DNA of 64,000 bases, taken from the NCBI GenBank assembly GCA_027490225.1, contig JAIXYK010000044.1, forward strand, positions 62,001 to 126,000. The letters run 5' to 3'. Below, one piece after another: positions 18,814-26,359 of the stretch. The first letter of the stretch is position 1, and each line of letters begins with the position of its first letter. The position numbers and the translations under genes are program-made. Origin of the DNA: Bacteroidota bacterium. Lineage in GTDB: Bacteria > Bacteroidota > Bacteroidia > M30B66. The notes under the pieces were generated by a model. That model did not search any database. It was not told the origin of the DNA and saw nothing but the letters and a program-made list of their open reading frames with translations.

Positions 18814-18940
18814 GGGCGCGCCCTGTATTTTTTACGAGCATTTTATAGACAATTTATGCATTTAGCAAAAACACAGGTCACGTGCTCGCCCATAGTCCAT
18901 TCGGGCGCTATTTGGCTCGCCCGTTCGCGCTGCAGCATAG
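18814..18940. repeat. GC-rich intergenic element beginning with GGGCGCGCCC
   Basis: It opens with the perfect 10-base palindrome GGGCGCGCCC (18814-18823). Inside are ACGAGCA (18834-18840) and its near reverse complement GTGCTCG (18882-18888), and the second half holds GGGCGCTATTTGGCTCGCCC and TTCGCGCTGCAGC. The base composition differs sharply from the A+T-rich flanks. Its GGGCGC and CGCGCT parts recur in the element at 23925-24012, which suggests a shared dispersed repeat. Whether it is transcribed is unknown. Confidence 0.5.
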
Positions 18941-19463
18941 GTTTAATATGATTTTTATCAAATAAGTTTTCATTCAATTTTATCCAACTATTTCTCATTT
19001 TTAGCTGCGTTATAAAACAAATTACTCATTTGTCTTTTTCTCATAAACATTTAAAAAACCTCACATTTTGTCTGCCTCCCAATTCCCAATGAAATTAAAT
19101 TCTTTTTTCCCTGCATTTCAATCTTAATATTTTCCTTAAAACCTTTGCTTCACACTTATCAACAACCCAAAAAACTACTATCCAAATATTCCAATTTTTA
19201 ACTTTTACAGGCTAGCCAAAACCTTCATTTTGTTTATAGTTTTCTTAACAATACTCTATTGTCGTGTTATTGAATTTGGTAGGTTGAAACCGGCGGAGGG
19301 AGGTTAGGGACACCCCATAAATATGTATAAACCTCAACTTTCCCGTCAACATGTCCTAAAATAAGAAAACTCATCAAATACATAAATTCTACTTTTCATT
19401 TATAGTAAAAATCCCAAGCTATAATCCAATTCCACCACTTAAGGATTTATTATCATTCTCAGT

Positions 19464-19471
19464 TATCTTTG
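19464..19471 (+). promoter_or_regulatory. Putative -7 promoter box of truA
   Basis: TATCTTTG is an exact TAnnTTTG match ending 7 bases before the GTG start codon, so the transcript would have almost no leader. Confidence 0.55.
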
Positions 19472-19478
19472 CCGCCCT

Positions 19479-20225
19479 GTGAGATACTTAATCCATTTAC
19501 AATACAACGGCACCGACTACCATGGTTGGCAATTTCAGCCCAACGCAATTACAGTGCAACAAGAAGTAGATAGGATACTTAGCTTACTTCTCAAACAAAA
19601 AATCTATACACTCGGTTGCGGTAGAACTGATGCCGGTGTGCATGCAGAACAGTTTTTTGCACATTTCGATTGCGAAGTACCAATTGAAGATTTACATGGT
19701 TTGGTGAAGAAGCTCGCTGCCGTAGACCTTCCCGGTATACACTTTCGAGATATTTTTCCAGTTTCAGATTCGTTCAATGCCCGCTTCGACGCCATTTCCC
19801 GAACCTACGAATACAGAATAACCACCGAAAGAAATCCTTTTCTACACAAACTTTCCTTGTATTGTCATCAAAAACTAGATGTAGAAGCCATGCAACATGC
19901 AGCAGATAAGCTACTTGGCCGGCAAGATTTTGGAGCCTTCTCAAAAAGCCATACCCAAGTTGACAATACGTTTTGCCACATTACCGAAGCCACATTTATT
20001 CAAACTCCGGGAATGATTACCTTTCGAATTTCGGCCAACCGTTTTTTAAGAAACATGGTAAGAGCCATCGTCGGAACCCTCATAGATGTTGGCAAAGGAA
20101 AAATGAATGAGGAACAATTTATCGACATCATCCAAAGTAAAAATCGCTGCAGAGCTGGCGTTAGCGCTGGTGCTTCCGGATTATTTTTGGTAAAAGTTGA
20201 ATATCCCAATTTAAAGGAGGCATGA
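19479..20225 (+). CDS. truA: tRNA pseudouridine(38-40) synthase
   Basis: TruA converts uridines 38-40 of the tRNA anticodon stem to pseudouridine. The 248-residue protein has the catalytic Asp at D51 within GCGRTDAGVHAEQF and the family's YEYRI and NRFLRNMVRAIVGTL segments in the C-terminal half. Start is GTG at 19479, which gives the usual short N-terminus MRYLIHLQYNGTDYHGWQ. The stop codon overlaps the next ATG by four bases (ATGA), so truA, the PAP2 gene and the following glycosyltransferase form one coupled operon. Confidence 0.95.
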   Translation: MRYLIHLQYNGTDYHGWQFQPNAITVQQEVDRILSLLLKQKIYTLGCGRTDAGVHAEQFFAHFDCEVPIEDLHGLVKKLAAVDLPGIHFRDIFPVSDSFNARFDAISRTYEYRITTERNPFLHKLSLYCHQKLDVEAMQHAADKLLGRQDFGAFSKSHTQVDNTFCHITEATFIQTPGMITFRISANRFLRNMVRAIVGTLIDVGKGKMNEEQFIDIIQSKNRCRAGVSAGASGLFLVKVEYPNLKEA

Positions 20226-20878
20226 TAAAATCCATTATCAAACCATTTTATTTTTGGGGAATCGTTGGCTTTGCTTCACTCTTACTGCTATTGCTTATTC
20301 TATCTTTCCCAAAACAGGAAAGTTTTCTACTCATTCAACTTCCTCGTAATAACTTTTACGATTTACTTTTTCGCGCTTTTACAATCTTAGGCGATGGCGT
20401 ATCTGCCATTTGTGTTGTACTACTTTTTGCTGTTTATCTATCGTATAGATACGCTATAATTTTACTCAGTTCCTACATTTCAGGTTCTTTGCTGGTTCAA
20501 CTTACAAAGCAAATTCTCATTCCTCACAATCCGCGACCAGTAAAATGGTTTGAAATCAATCAAATAAACCTACAACTTCCTGCCGATTTAAGTCCCTATC
20601 TCTGGTACAGTTTCCCTTCCGGACATTCCGCCTCTGCAGCCAGTCTTGCCTTTTGTTTGGTGCTTATTTTCCATAAAAAATGGCAACAGGTGTTAATTGC
20701 TGTAGTTCTAATTTGTGTAGGCTATTCGCGCATTTACCGTTACATGCACTTTCCTGAAGATGTGCTGGCAGGTTTTTCATTCGGTTTTGCAGCAGCTATT
20801 GCTTCTTTTTATTTCTTTACCCAATTATTTGCTTCCAAAAATATCACTTGGGCAGATAAACGCATTCTAAAAAAATGA
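20222..20878 (+). CDS. PAP2-family phosphatase, membrane protein
   Basis: An integral membrane phosphatase with about six helices. The three motifs of the PAP2/acid phosphatase superfamily are visible: K96...RP at 105-106 (8 residues between K and R rather than the usual 6), PSGH at 132-135, and S169-R170...H176...D180. H135 and H176 are the expected catalytic pair. The substrate may be undecaprenyl diphosphate or lipid A phosphate, but sequence alone does not tell. Its coupling with a lipid-linked-sugar type glycosyltransferase (ATGA overlap) hints at a role in lipid A or glycan-lipid modification. Confidence 0.88.
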   Translation: MIKSIIKPFYFWGIVGFASLLLLLLILSFPKQESFLLIQLPRNNFYDLLFRAFTILGDGVSAICVVLLFAVYLSYRYAIILLSSYISGSLLVQLTKQILIPHNPRPVKWFEINQINLQLPADLSPYLWYSFPSGHSASAASLAFCLVLIFHKKWQQVLIAVVLICVGYSRIYRYMHFPEDVLAGFSFGFAAAIASFYFFTQLFASKNITWADKRILKK

Positions 20879-22554
20879 AATTAAGCACCCATCAATACCG
20901 AATTTTACTTTTCATAATTAGCGCGCTTTGCTTCATTCCTTTTTTAGGAAATGCGCCATTGTTCGATTGGGACGAAATTAACTTTGCAGAATCTGCCCGC
21001 GAAATGATTGTTACAGGCGATTATGCGCGTGTGCAAATCAATTTTCAACCATTCTGGGAAAAACCTCCGCTGTTTTTCTGGTTGCAAGTTGCAAGCATGA
21101 AGTTATTTGGAATCAGCGAATTTGCTGCACGTTTCCCAAATGCCCTTTTCGGAATAATCACAGCACTCACGCTCTTCGAAATGGGCCGAAAGTTAAAAAG
21201 TAACCAACTCGGCTTCATTTGGGCATGTTGCATGATTTTTAGTTTTTTACCTTTTATCTATTTCAAATCAGGAATCATTGACCCTGTTTTTAACTATTTC
21301 ATCTTTGTAGGAACCTGGTTTTTATATTGCTGCACTAAAATTGAAAACAAATTAAAATCGAGAAATTACGCTTTTCTAACAGGTCTATTTCTAGGCCTTG
21401 CAGTACTCACGAAAGGTCCTGTTGCACTCTTACTCGCAGGTATCACATTTTTTGTTTACTGGGCCATTCAGAAGTTCAAACCTATCCTCAGTTTTCTAAA
21501 TGGCTGTTACATTCTGTTGGCCATCTTACTCACAACTTTTATTTGGTACGGCCCCGAAACCATTAAAAACGGAACCTGGTTTCTCGAGCAATTTGTTACC
21601 TACCAAATTAGGCTTTTTACCACGCCCGATGCAGGTCATGGACAACCATTTTACTACCATTTTATTGTAATTCTCATAGGTTGTTTTCCTATTTCCGTCA
21701 TTGCCTTAAAACAAGTCTTTTCAAAAACAAACAACCTGAATGTAAATGCCACTTTTTTACAATGGATATATATTCTATTTTCAGTGGTACTCATTATTTT
21801 CTCCATTACCACCACTAAAATTGTACACTATTCCTCGCTGTGCTATTTGCCATTAAGCGGTATTGCTGCGTTTGCCATTGATAAAGAAATCCAACAAAAG
21901 GTAAAATGGTCGCTGTTTGGTAAAATAAGCTACGCTTTTATTGGTGGACTTCTTGGCCTCATTTTATTGCTCATTCCATTGGTTGGAATGAATATCCAGC
22001 AGCTTGTTCCATTTATCAAAGACCCATTCGCCGTAGAGAATTTAAAAGCGGAAGTGAACTGGACTTATTTTGATTTAAGTTGCGGAATTATTTGGCTAAT
22101 TTCACTTACACTTTGCGTCATTTACCTCCATAAAAAACAACTTAAAAAAGCTCTTGTCATTCAGTTTGCAGGAATGGCCTTCTCAACATTAACACTCTTA
22201 ACTTCCTTTGTACCGCGCATTGCGGGCTATACGCAACAAGCTGCTGTAGATTTTTACATTTCAAAACAACATGAAAATGTATACATCGAAACCCTTCATT
22301 TTAAAAGTTTTGCGCAATACTTCTATAGTCAAAAAAAAGGCATTTCCAGCAACGAAATGTTGCATTCAAAAGACCCTCAAGGTTATTACAACATCGATAC
22401 TTTGCGCAATTGGTATTTAAATGGTGAAATAGATAAGCCTGTTTATTTCGTATTAAAATCCATACACTTAAAAGAATACGCCAACAATAAAGAGCTAAAA
22501 GTATTGGGTCAAAAAAATGGCTTTGTTTTTCTTCTCCGAAACCCTAAACAATAA
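20875..22554 (+). CDS. Family 39/ArnT-like membrane glycosyltransferase
   Basis: A 559-residue polytopic protein (about 11-12 helices) of the GT-C fold. The first periplasmic loop has the expected acidic pair in DWDEINFAESAREM (around residue 32), and further GPVALLLAG and KIVHYS motifs occur. Such enzymes use a polyprenyl-phosphate sugar to modify lipid A or surface proteins in the periplasm. Donor and acceptor are not identifiable. Overlap with the PAP2 gene by four bases. The C-terminal soluble tail (about 460-559) is typical of this group. Confidence 0.87.
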   Translation: MKLSTHQYRILLFIISALCFIPFLGNAPLFDWDEINFAESAREMIVTGDYARVQINFQPFWEKPPLFFWLQVASMKLFGISEFAARFPNALFGIITALTLFEMGRKLKSNQLGFIWACCMIFSFLPFIYFKSGIIDPVFNYFIFVGTWFLYCCTKIENKLKSRNYAFLTGLFLGLAVLTKGPVALLLAGITFFVYWAIQKFKPILSFLNGCYILLAILLTTFIWYGPETIKNGTWFLEQFVTYQIRLFTTPDAGHGQPFYYHFIVILIGCFPISVIALKQVFSKTNNLNVNATFLQWIYILFSVVLIIFSITTTKIVHYSSLCYLPLSGIAAFAIDKEIQQKVKWSLFGKISYAFIGGLLGLILLLIPLVGMNIQQLVPFIKDPFAVENLKAEVNWTYFDLSCGIIWLISLTLCVIYLHKKQLKKALVIQFAGMAFSTLTLLTSFVPRIAGYTQQAAVDFYISKQHENVYIETLHFKSFAQYFYSQKKGISSNEMLHSKDPQGYYNIDTLRNWYLNGEIDKPVYFVLKSIHLKEYANNKELKVLGQKNGFVFLLRNPKQ

Positions 22555-22565
22555 CTACGAACCAT

Positions 22566-22573
22566 TACCTTTG
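22566..22573 (+). promoter_or_regulatory. Putative -7 promoter box of queD-folE
   Basis: TACCTTTG matches TAnnTTTG and lies 15 bases before the queD ATG, at the same spacing as the dapD box. Confidence 0.5.
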
Positions 22574-22588
22574 CCGCAATATTGATTT

Positions 22589-23008
22589 ATGATTTACGTA
22601 ACGCGAAAAGAGCATTTTAACGCAGCACATAAGCTGGCTAGGCCCGAGTGGTCTGATGAAAAAAACGAGGAAGTTTTTGGTAAATGTGCAAATGCTAATT
22701 GGCATGGACATAATTTCAACCTTTATGTTACTGTTAAAGGCGAACCAAATGAGCTTACTGGTTTTGTAATCGATTTAAAAGTGCTGAGCAAAATTATTCG
22801 CGAAAAAGTCACCGACCAGTTAGACCACAAAAATTTGAATGTCGATGTACCTTTCATGCAAGGAATCATGCCTTCAACAGAAAATCTTTGCATTGCTATT
22901 TGGAAACAAATCGTAGAACCAATTGCCGCCCATGGTTGTTACTTGCATGCAATTAAACTTTACGAAACCGAAAACAACTTTGCAGAATATTTCGGTCCAG
23001 AGCATTAA
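22589..23008 (+). CDS. queD: 6-carboxytetrahydropterin synthase (QueD) / PTPS family
   Basis: The enzyme converts dihydroneopterin triphosphate to 6-carboxytetrahydropterin. Zinc ligands are H14, H39 and H41 (the last two in NWHGHNFN), and the catalytic Cys is probably C33 in [19 protein letters not shown] and PSTENLC are the family's other motifs. Length of 139 residues fits. folE, which makes its substrate, starts 4 bases downstream. Eukaryotic-type PTPS enzymes share the fold, so the exact product depends on context; queE elsewhere in the window supports QueD. Confidence 0.92.
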   Translation: MIYVTRKEHFNAAHKLARPEWSDEKNEEVFGKCANANWHGHNFNLYVTVKGEPNELTGFVIDLKVLSKIIREKVTDQLDHKNLNVDVPFMQGIMPSTENLCIAIWKQIVEPIAAHGCYLHAIKLYETENNFAEYFGPEH

Positions 23009-23012
23009 AAAC

Positions 23013-23633
23013 ATGGAAAACACTACAAACAGCAGCGGTAATTATAATAGAAAAGAACTTTTTAACGAGGAAATTACAGATTCTATCGCCAAAAAATATG
23101 CTATAATTTTAGAAGAATTAGGAGAAGATAACACAAGAGAAGGTTTACTGATGACGCCAAAACGGGTGGCTAAATCTTTACAGTTTCTCACCCAGGGCTA
23201 TAACATGCATCCGGCAGATATTCTAAAATCTGCCATGTTTTCTGAAGACTATAAACAAATGGTACTCGTAAAAGACATTGAGTTGTATTCTATGTGCGAA
23301 CACCACATGTTGCCTTTCTTCGGAAAAGTACATATTGCCTACATTCCAGATGGTAAAATTGTTGGTTTGAGCAAAATACCGCGCATTGTAGATGCTTTTT
23401 CTAGACGCTTGCAAGTGCAAGAACGATTAACCACCGAAATAAGAGATTGCATTCAAGAAACTTTGCAACCTATGGGCGTAGCTGTAGTAATAGAAGCGCA
23501 ACACCTCTGCATGCAAATGCGAGGCGTTCAAAAACAAAACTCCGTTACAACTACCTCAGCTTTTACTGGCGAATTTTTGAAAGATAAAACCCGAGCCGAA
23601 TTTATTAGTTTAATCTCTTCTCGTTTACATTAA
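23013..23633 (+). CDS. folE: GTP cyclohydrolase I
   Basis: FolE makes dihydroneopterin triphosphate from GTP, the entry point for both folate and 7-deazaguanine synthesis. The 206-residue protein has zinc ligands C95 and H98 ([10 protein letters not shown]) and a second Cys in HLCMQMRG, plus [12 protein letters not shown] and the RLQVQERLT segment. The frame is open upstream into queD; ATG 23013 just after the queD stop gives the family's normal variable N-terminus. queD and folE form a two-gene unit. Confidence 0.95.
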   Translation: MENTTNSSGNYNRKELFNEEITDSIAKKYAIILEELGEDNTREGLLMTPKRVAKSLQFLTQGYNMHPADILKSAMFSEDYKQMVLVKDIELYSMCEHHMLPFFGKVHIAYIPDGKIVGLSKIPRIVDAFSRRLQVQERLTTEIRDCIQETLQPMGVAVVIEAQHLCMQMRGVQKQNSVTTTSAFTGEFLKDKTRAEFISLISSRLH

Positions 23634-23924
23634 TCCGCCACAATACCCAGCCAACAGCTAATTGCCTCGAACCAGGTATAGGGCCGCTTCACGATTAATC
23701 ATCGATCCACAAGGTTTAATAAATAAGAATAATAAATAATAATAATTTGATGATTTAATAATTTAGTAATACTTAACCAACAATTCAAAAATCTATATTG
23801 ATAAGTTTGAAATCAAGTGGTAAAAGTGCTAAATTTAATTATTCAAAAGTACAATAAAGCACTACTCACAAAGAGTGATAAAGACATCCAATACGCACAT
23901 TTTCAACAGCTTGTATAGCAATTT

Positions 23925-24012
23925 TTTGGGCGCCATTTCGCGCTATCCGCATTAGTCCCATTTTGCGAAAAGCAAAAATGGGAGCTAATTTGCTCCTATC
24001 GCGGGCGCTGGC
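23925..24012. repeat. GC-rich structured intergenic element
   Basis: A run of T leads into GGGCGCC, then TTCGCGCTATCCGC, then a strong hairpin in which CCCATTTTGC and GCAAAAATGGG pair around GAAAA, extended by ATTAG and GCTAAT outside, and finally CTATCGCGGGCGC. The outer GGCGC elements can pair across the whole element. The order and motifs resemble GGGCGC-type repeats that I recall from other Bacteroidota genomes, and it shares short blocks with 18814-18940. Confidence 0.55.
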
Positions 24013-24115
24013 ATCAGTGTTTTGTGGACATTAATTGTGAATGATTTAAATTGAATCTTTGGTTAAAATCAAATGGCGTTATGGCAAATTTTGAAAATCT
24101 ATAGTTTGAAATCAT

Positions 24116-24183
24116 TTTACATGGGTTAAAACAATTTACCATGGGATAAAACCCTTTACCACGGGTTAAAACCCATGGCTATA
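24116..24183. repeat. Tandem 20-base REP-like units
   Basis: Three adjacent units, tttacatgggttaaaacaa (24116-24134), tttaccatgggataaaaccc (24135-24154) and tttaccacgggttaaaaccc (24155-24174), are followed by a partial one, atggctata. Each unit is itself nearly palindromic around gggttaaaaccc, so neighbouring units can pair. The ACCCATGGCTAT end is close to the right arm of the palindrome at 10539-10570. Confidence 0.7.
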
Positions 24184-24237
24184 CAGCCCACCTATCATCA
24201 CTGCCCTAATTATTCATTTTTAATTATTCATTATTCA

Positions 24238-24861
24238 TTACACCTTATAAATCCCATTTTTCACCGCATACAATACCAAACCCACACTGGTCTTACTTTT
24301 CGTTTTTTCAAGCAACGAGCACCTATATTTTTTTACACTCGAAGGACTTAAAAACAGTTCTTCAGCTATCTCATCGTTTGTTTTTTGATTGCAAATAGCC
24401 ACCAGCACTTCTGTTTCACGTTTTGAAAAATTTACCGCTGTAAGCTCTTTCAGCGATTTTTTGTTTGTCCACAAATGATAAAACATCGTTGAAACTTCTT
24501 GAGAAAAGAAATCTCTGCCTTCTGCAACTAATTGTATGCACTTAATCAATTCTTCGAACGGAGAAGTCTTTAGCACGATGCCATTTACTTCTTCTTCAAT
24601 TAGTTTCGCAATTGCGAGTTCTTCTAAATGAAGTAACAACACAATTATTTTTTGATGCGCATCATTGGCTCTTATTTCTTTAATCAATTCTGCCGATTTG
24701 AAATCGTTGCATACTATCACTATATCATAATTTTCTTCGGTATGCTCATAAGTTCCTATTTCTGCAATCTCAGTAAACCAGTTTAAATCGTTTAACATCT
24801 TTCTAAGTCCTTTTCGAGAAAGATTGTCTTCATCAATTATTAAAACAGAAATCTGAGACAT
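24238..24861 (-). CDS. LuxR/NarL-type regulator with a degenerate receiver domain
   Basis: The C-terminal ~65 residues are a normal GerE-type helix-turn-helix (SKRETEVLVAICNQKTNDEI, SPSSVKKYR), so this binds DNA. The first ~120 residues are a receiver-like fold with the acidic pair in IIDED (10-12) and the conserved Lys at 98 (GIVLKT). The strand that should end in the phosphorylated Asp reads YDIVIVC-ND, with Cys51 at that place, and the switch Thr/Ser also appears to be replaced (IVLLLH). It is likely not phosphorylated in the usual way. I start at ATG 24861 (MSQISVLIIDED); an in-frame ATG at 24894 would add 11 residues. No kinase is adjacent. Confidence 0.8.
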   Translation of the reverse strand: MSQISVLIIDEDNLSRKGLRKMLNDLNWFTEIAEIGTYEHTEENYDIVIVCNDFKSAELIKEIRANDAHQKIIVLLLHLEELAIAKLIEEEVNGIVLKTSPFEELIKCIQLVAEGRDFFSQEVSTMFYHLWTNKKSLKELTAVNFSKRETEVLVAICNQKTNDEIAEELFLSPSSVKKYRCSLLEKTKSKTSVGLVLYAVKNGIYKV

Positions 24862-25051
24862 TTCTAAAATTCTTCCATTTCCTTTTATTGGCATATTGAT
24901 ACACTTTAAAAGTTAATAACAGAATTATACAAATCAGCTGCATAAATCTAAAAGCACCAAGACTTAAAGACGCATTTGTGAAATATTATTTACAGAAAAT
25001 ACAATTAAAGTCAGGTAATTCAATATTAATAAATTATTACCAAATCAAAAA

Positions 25052-26248
25052 CTAATTATTATTTTCTTTAAAAGGATGCCTTTGCAACCATTTTTCCGGG
25101 GTATTCTTCTTTAAAATAAATGAAGCCAAATTATTTAACAAAGGATTGGTAAATTTTAGAAAAACATCCGCCTCCGAAGGAACAGCGCCCACTGTACTTT
25201 TAATTTCCATTGCCGTACGACCAAAATCTAAACAACTACAATTTGCTAAAATTGCTTCTTCAACAAGATCATACAACATATTCAAATACAATGAGTTTGT
25301 TTTATTAAACTCATAATTTAGTCCAATAAGGTGCGCTTCACATGTATTTTGACAAATCAAAATTGAATTAAAACCAATTAAAACATCATTTTTATAGTAC
25401 CCAAATACCTTAAATTTTTCTTTTAGGCACTTTTTTAATGCAATAAAATAAGAATCCTGCACTTGAAAAAGTCTAAAACGCGCCCTGGTGTAAACATTTC
25501 TATACAAAAACCCTATCTCCTCTTTACATGCAACTAAATCTTCAATAGTTAGTTCTCTTCTTACAATTCCATCAAATTTCTTCCGTGCACTATGCGCCCT
25601 GATTCTATATTTTGATGAAAATGCTTCATAGTAATCCTCAGTGGTTTTCCACGCATTGGGAATCTCCATATTCATAATGGGTAAAGCGCTAATTTCTTTG
25701 AACTTATTTGTTACTAGCGTCTTCTTTGTTATAGAATGGAGCTTATCTAAATCTTTAACTATCAATATATCTGGGCTTAAATCTGAATGTTCAATTTTTT
25801 GAACCAATGCTTCCCAAAATAATGCGCGTTCGGTCTCATTCAATTCTTCCTTAAACCACATTCCATAAGGTCCGCTTACCTGTGTATTACCCAACACCAA
25901 TAATTTAACCCCTTTTTTATTATTTAAAGAAGAAACAAAAGATTTTAACATTCCTTCCAGGCAAATAAGAATGGTTTTATCTGATGAAAATAACCTGCCA
26001 AATGAATGAATAGAGGCATAATCAATTCTAATTTCTTGCATGCTTCCGTAAGCTACTATTTCATCACCTCTATAAATTACAGGAAATAAAAGATTGCTTT
26101 TCCCTTCTAAACTTTCTTGAAAAGCTGTTAAATACTCCCTATTCAAATATATTGGAGCATCAACTTCAGGAATTACATCAATATCATTCCTAATTTCAAT
26201 CCTAATTGCATTTGAAACAACCTTATTTCTTGTCTTGCAAGCTTGCAT
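25052..26248 (-). CDS. GNAT/FemAB-like acyltransferase, function unknown
   Basis: The 398-residue protein looks like a GNAT-fold acyltransferase of the FemAB or Acetyltransf_6 type. The C-terminal half shows a typical pattern: YRNVYTRARFRLFQVQDSYF, then KVFGYYKNDVLIGFNSILI, then YLNMLYDLVEEAILANCSCLDFGRTA, where a family-typical strand-helix-strand ends in DFG(R/S). The N-terminal half is less clear and may be a second, duplicated GNAT-like lobe. Substrate unknown; related proteins modify peptidoglycan precursors or other small molecules. It is transcribed toward the regulator gene, with 190 bases between them. Confidence 0.6.
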   Translation of the reverse strand: MQACKTRNKVVSNAIRIEIRNDIDVIPEVDAPIYLNREYLTAFQESLEGKSNLLFPVIYRGDEIVAYGSMQEIRIDYASIHSFGRLFSSDKTILICLEGMLKSFVSSLNNKKGVKLLVLGNTQVSGPYGMWFKEELNETERALFWEALVQKIEHSDLSPDILIVKDLDKLHSITKKTLVTNKFKEISALPIMNMEIPNAWKTTEDYYEAFSSKYRIRAHSARKKFDGIVRRELTIEDLVACKEEIGFLYRNVYTRARFRLFQVQDSYFIALKKCLKEKFKVFGYYKNDVLIGFNSILICQNTCEAHLIGLNYEFNKTNSLYLNMLYDLVEEAILANCSCLDFGRTAMEIKSTVGAVPSEADVFLKFTNPLLNNLASFILKKNTPEKWLQRHPFKENNN

Positions 26249-26304
26249 TTACTAAATATAATATTTCTTGTGGCGTACAAAAGTACACTATTGATTGAGT
26301 TGAA

Positions 26305-26341
26305 TAAAAAAAGCGCTGGATGTTATAAACCCAGCGCTTCT
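26305..26341 (-). terminator. Rho-independent terminator of the SprB-repeat protein gene
   Basis: On the minus strand AAGCGCTGG and CCAGCGCTT pair around an 11-base loop and are followed by a run of seven T. It lies 19 bases after the stop codon at 26360. Confidence 0.9.
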
Positions 26342-26359
26342 CTGAATGTTCAAATAAAA

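Larger units (their letters stand above)
18713..19478. other. 766-base gap between divergent moxR and truA
   Basis: No protein-coding frame on either strand is convincing. The stretch contains a GC-rich repeat-like element (18814-18940, listed separately), a long A+T-rich middle with polyT/A runs, and a stretch at about 19282-19320 (accggcggagggaggttagg) that is richer in G than its surroundings. Promoters for the moxR operon and truA lie at its ends. Confidence 0.5.
23634..24237. other. 604-base repeat-bearing gap between convergent folE and regulator genes
   Basis: No convincing gene. The left third is A+T-rich; the middle holds a GC-rich structured element (23925-24012); and the right part holds 20-base tandem units (24116-24183). 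Close to the regulator stop there are three AT-rich copies of attattcat (24208-24240). No clear terminator is visible for folE. Confidence 0.5.

Noticed and set aside
20222-22554. Lipid A-resistance (ArnT plus lipid phosphatase) operon call
   Set aside because: The families fit, but substrates cannot be told and no other arn genes are present.
22923-23012. Upstream extension of folE into queD
   Set aside because: The extension is another reading frame of queD and carries no family sequence; ATG 23013 fits.
24116-24183. CRISPR array
   Set aside because: Units are adjacent with no spacers and there are no cas genes nearby.
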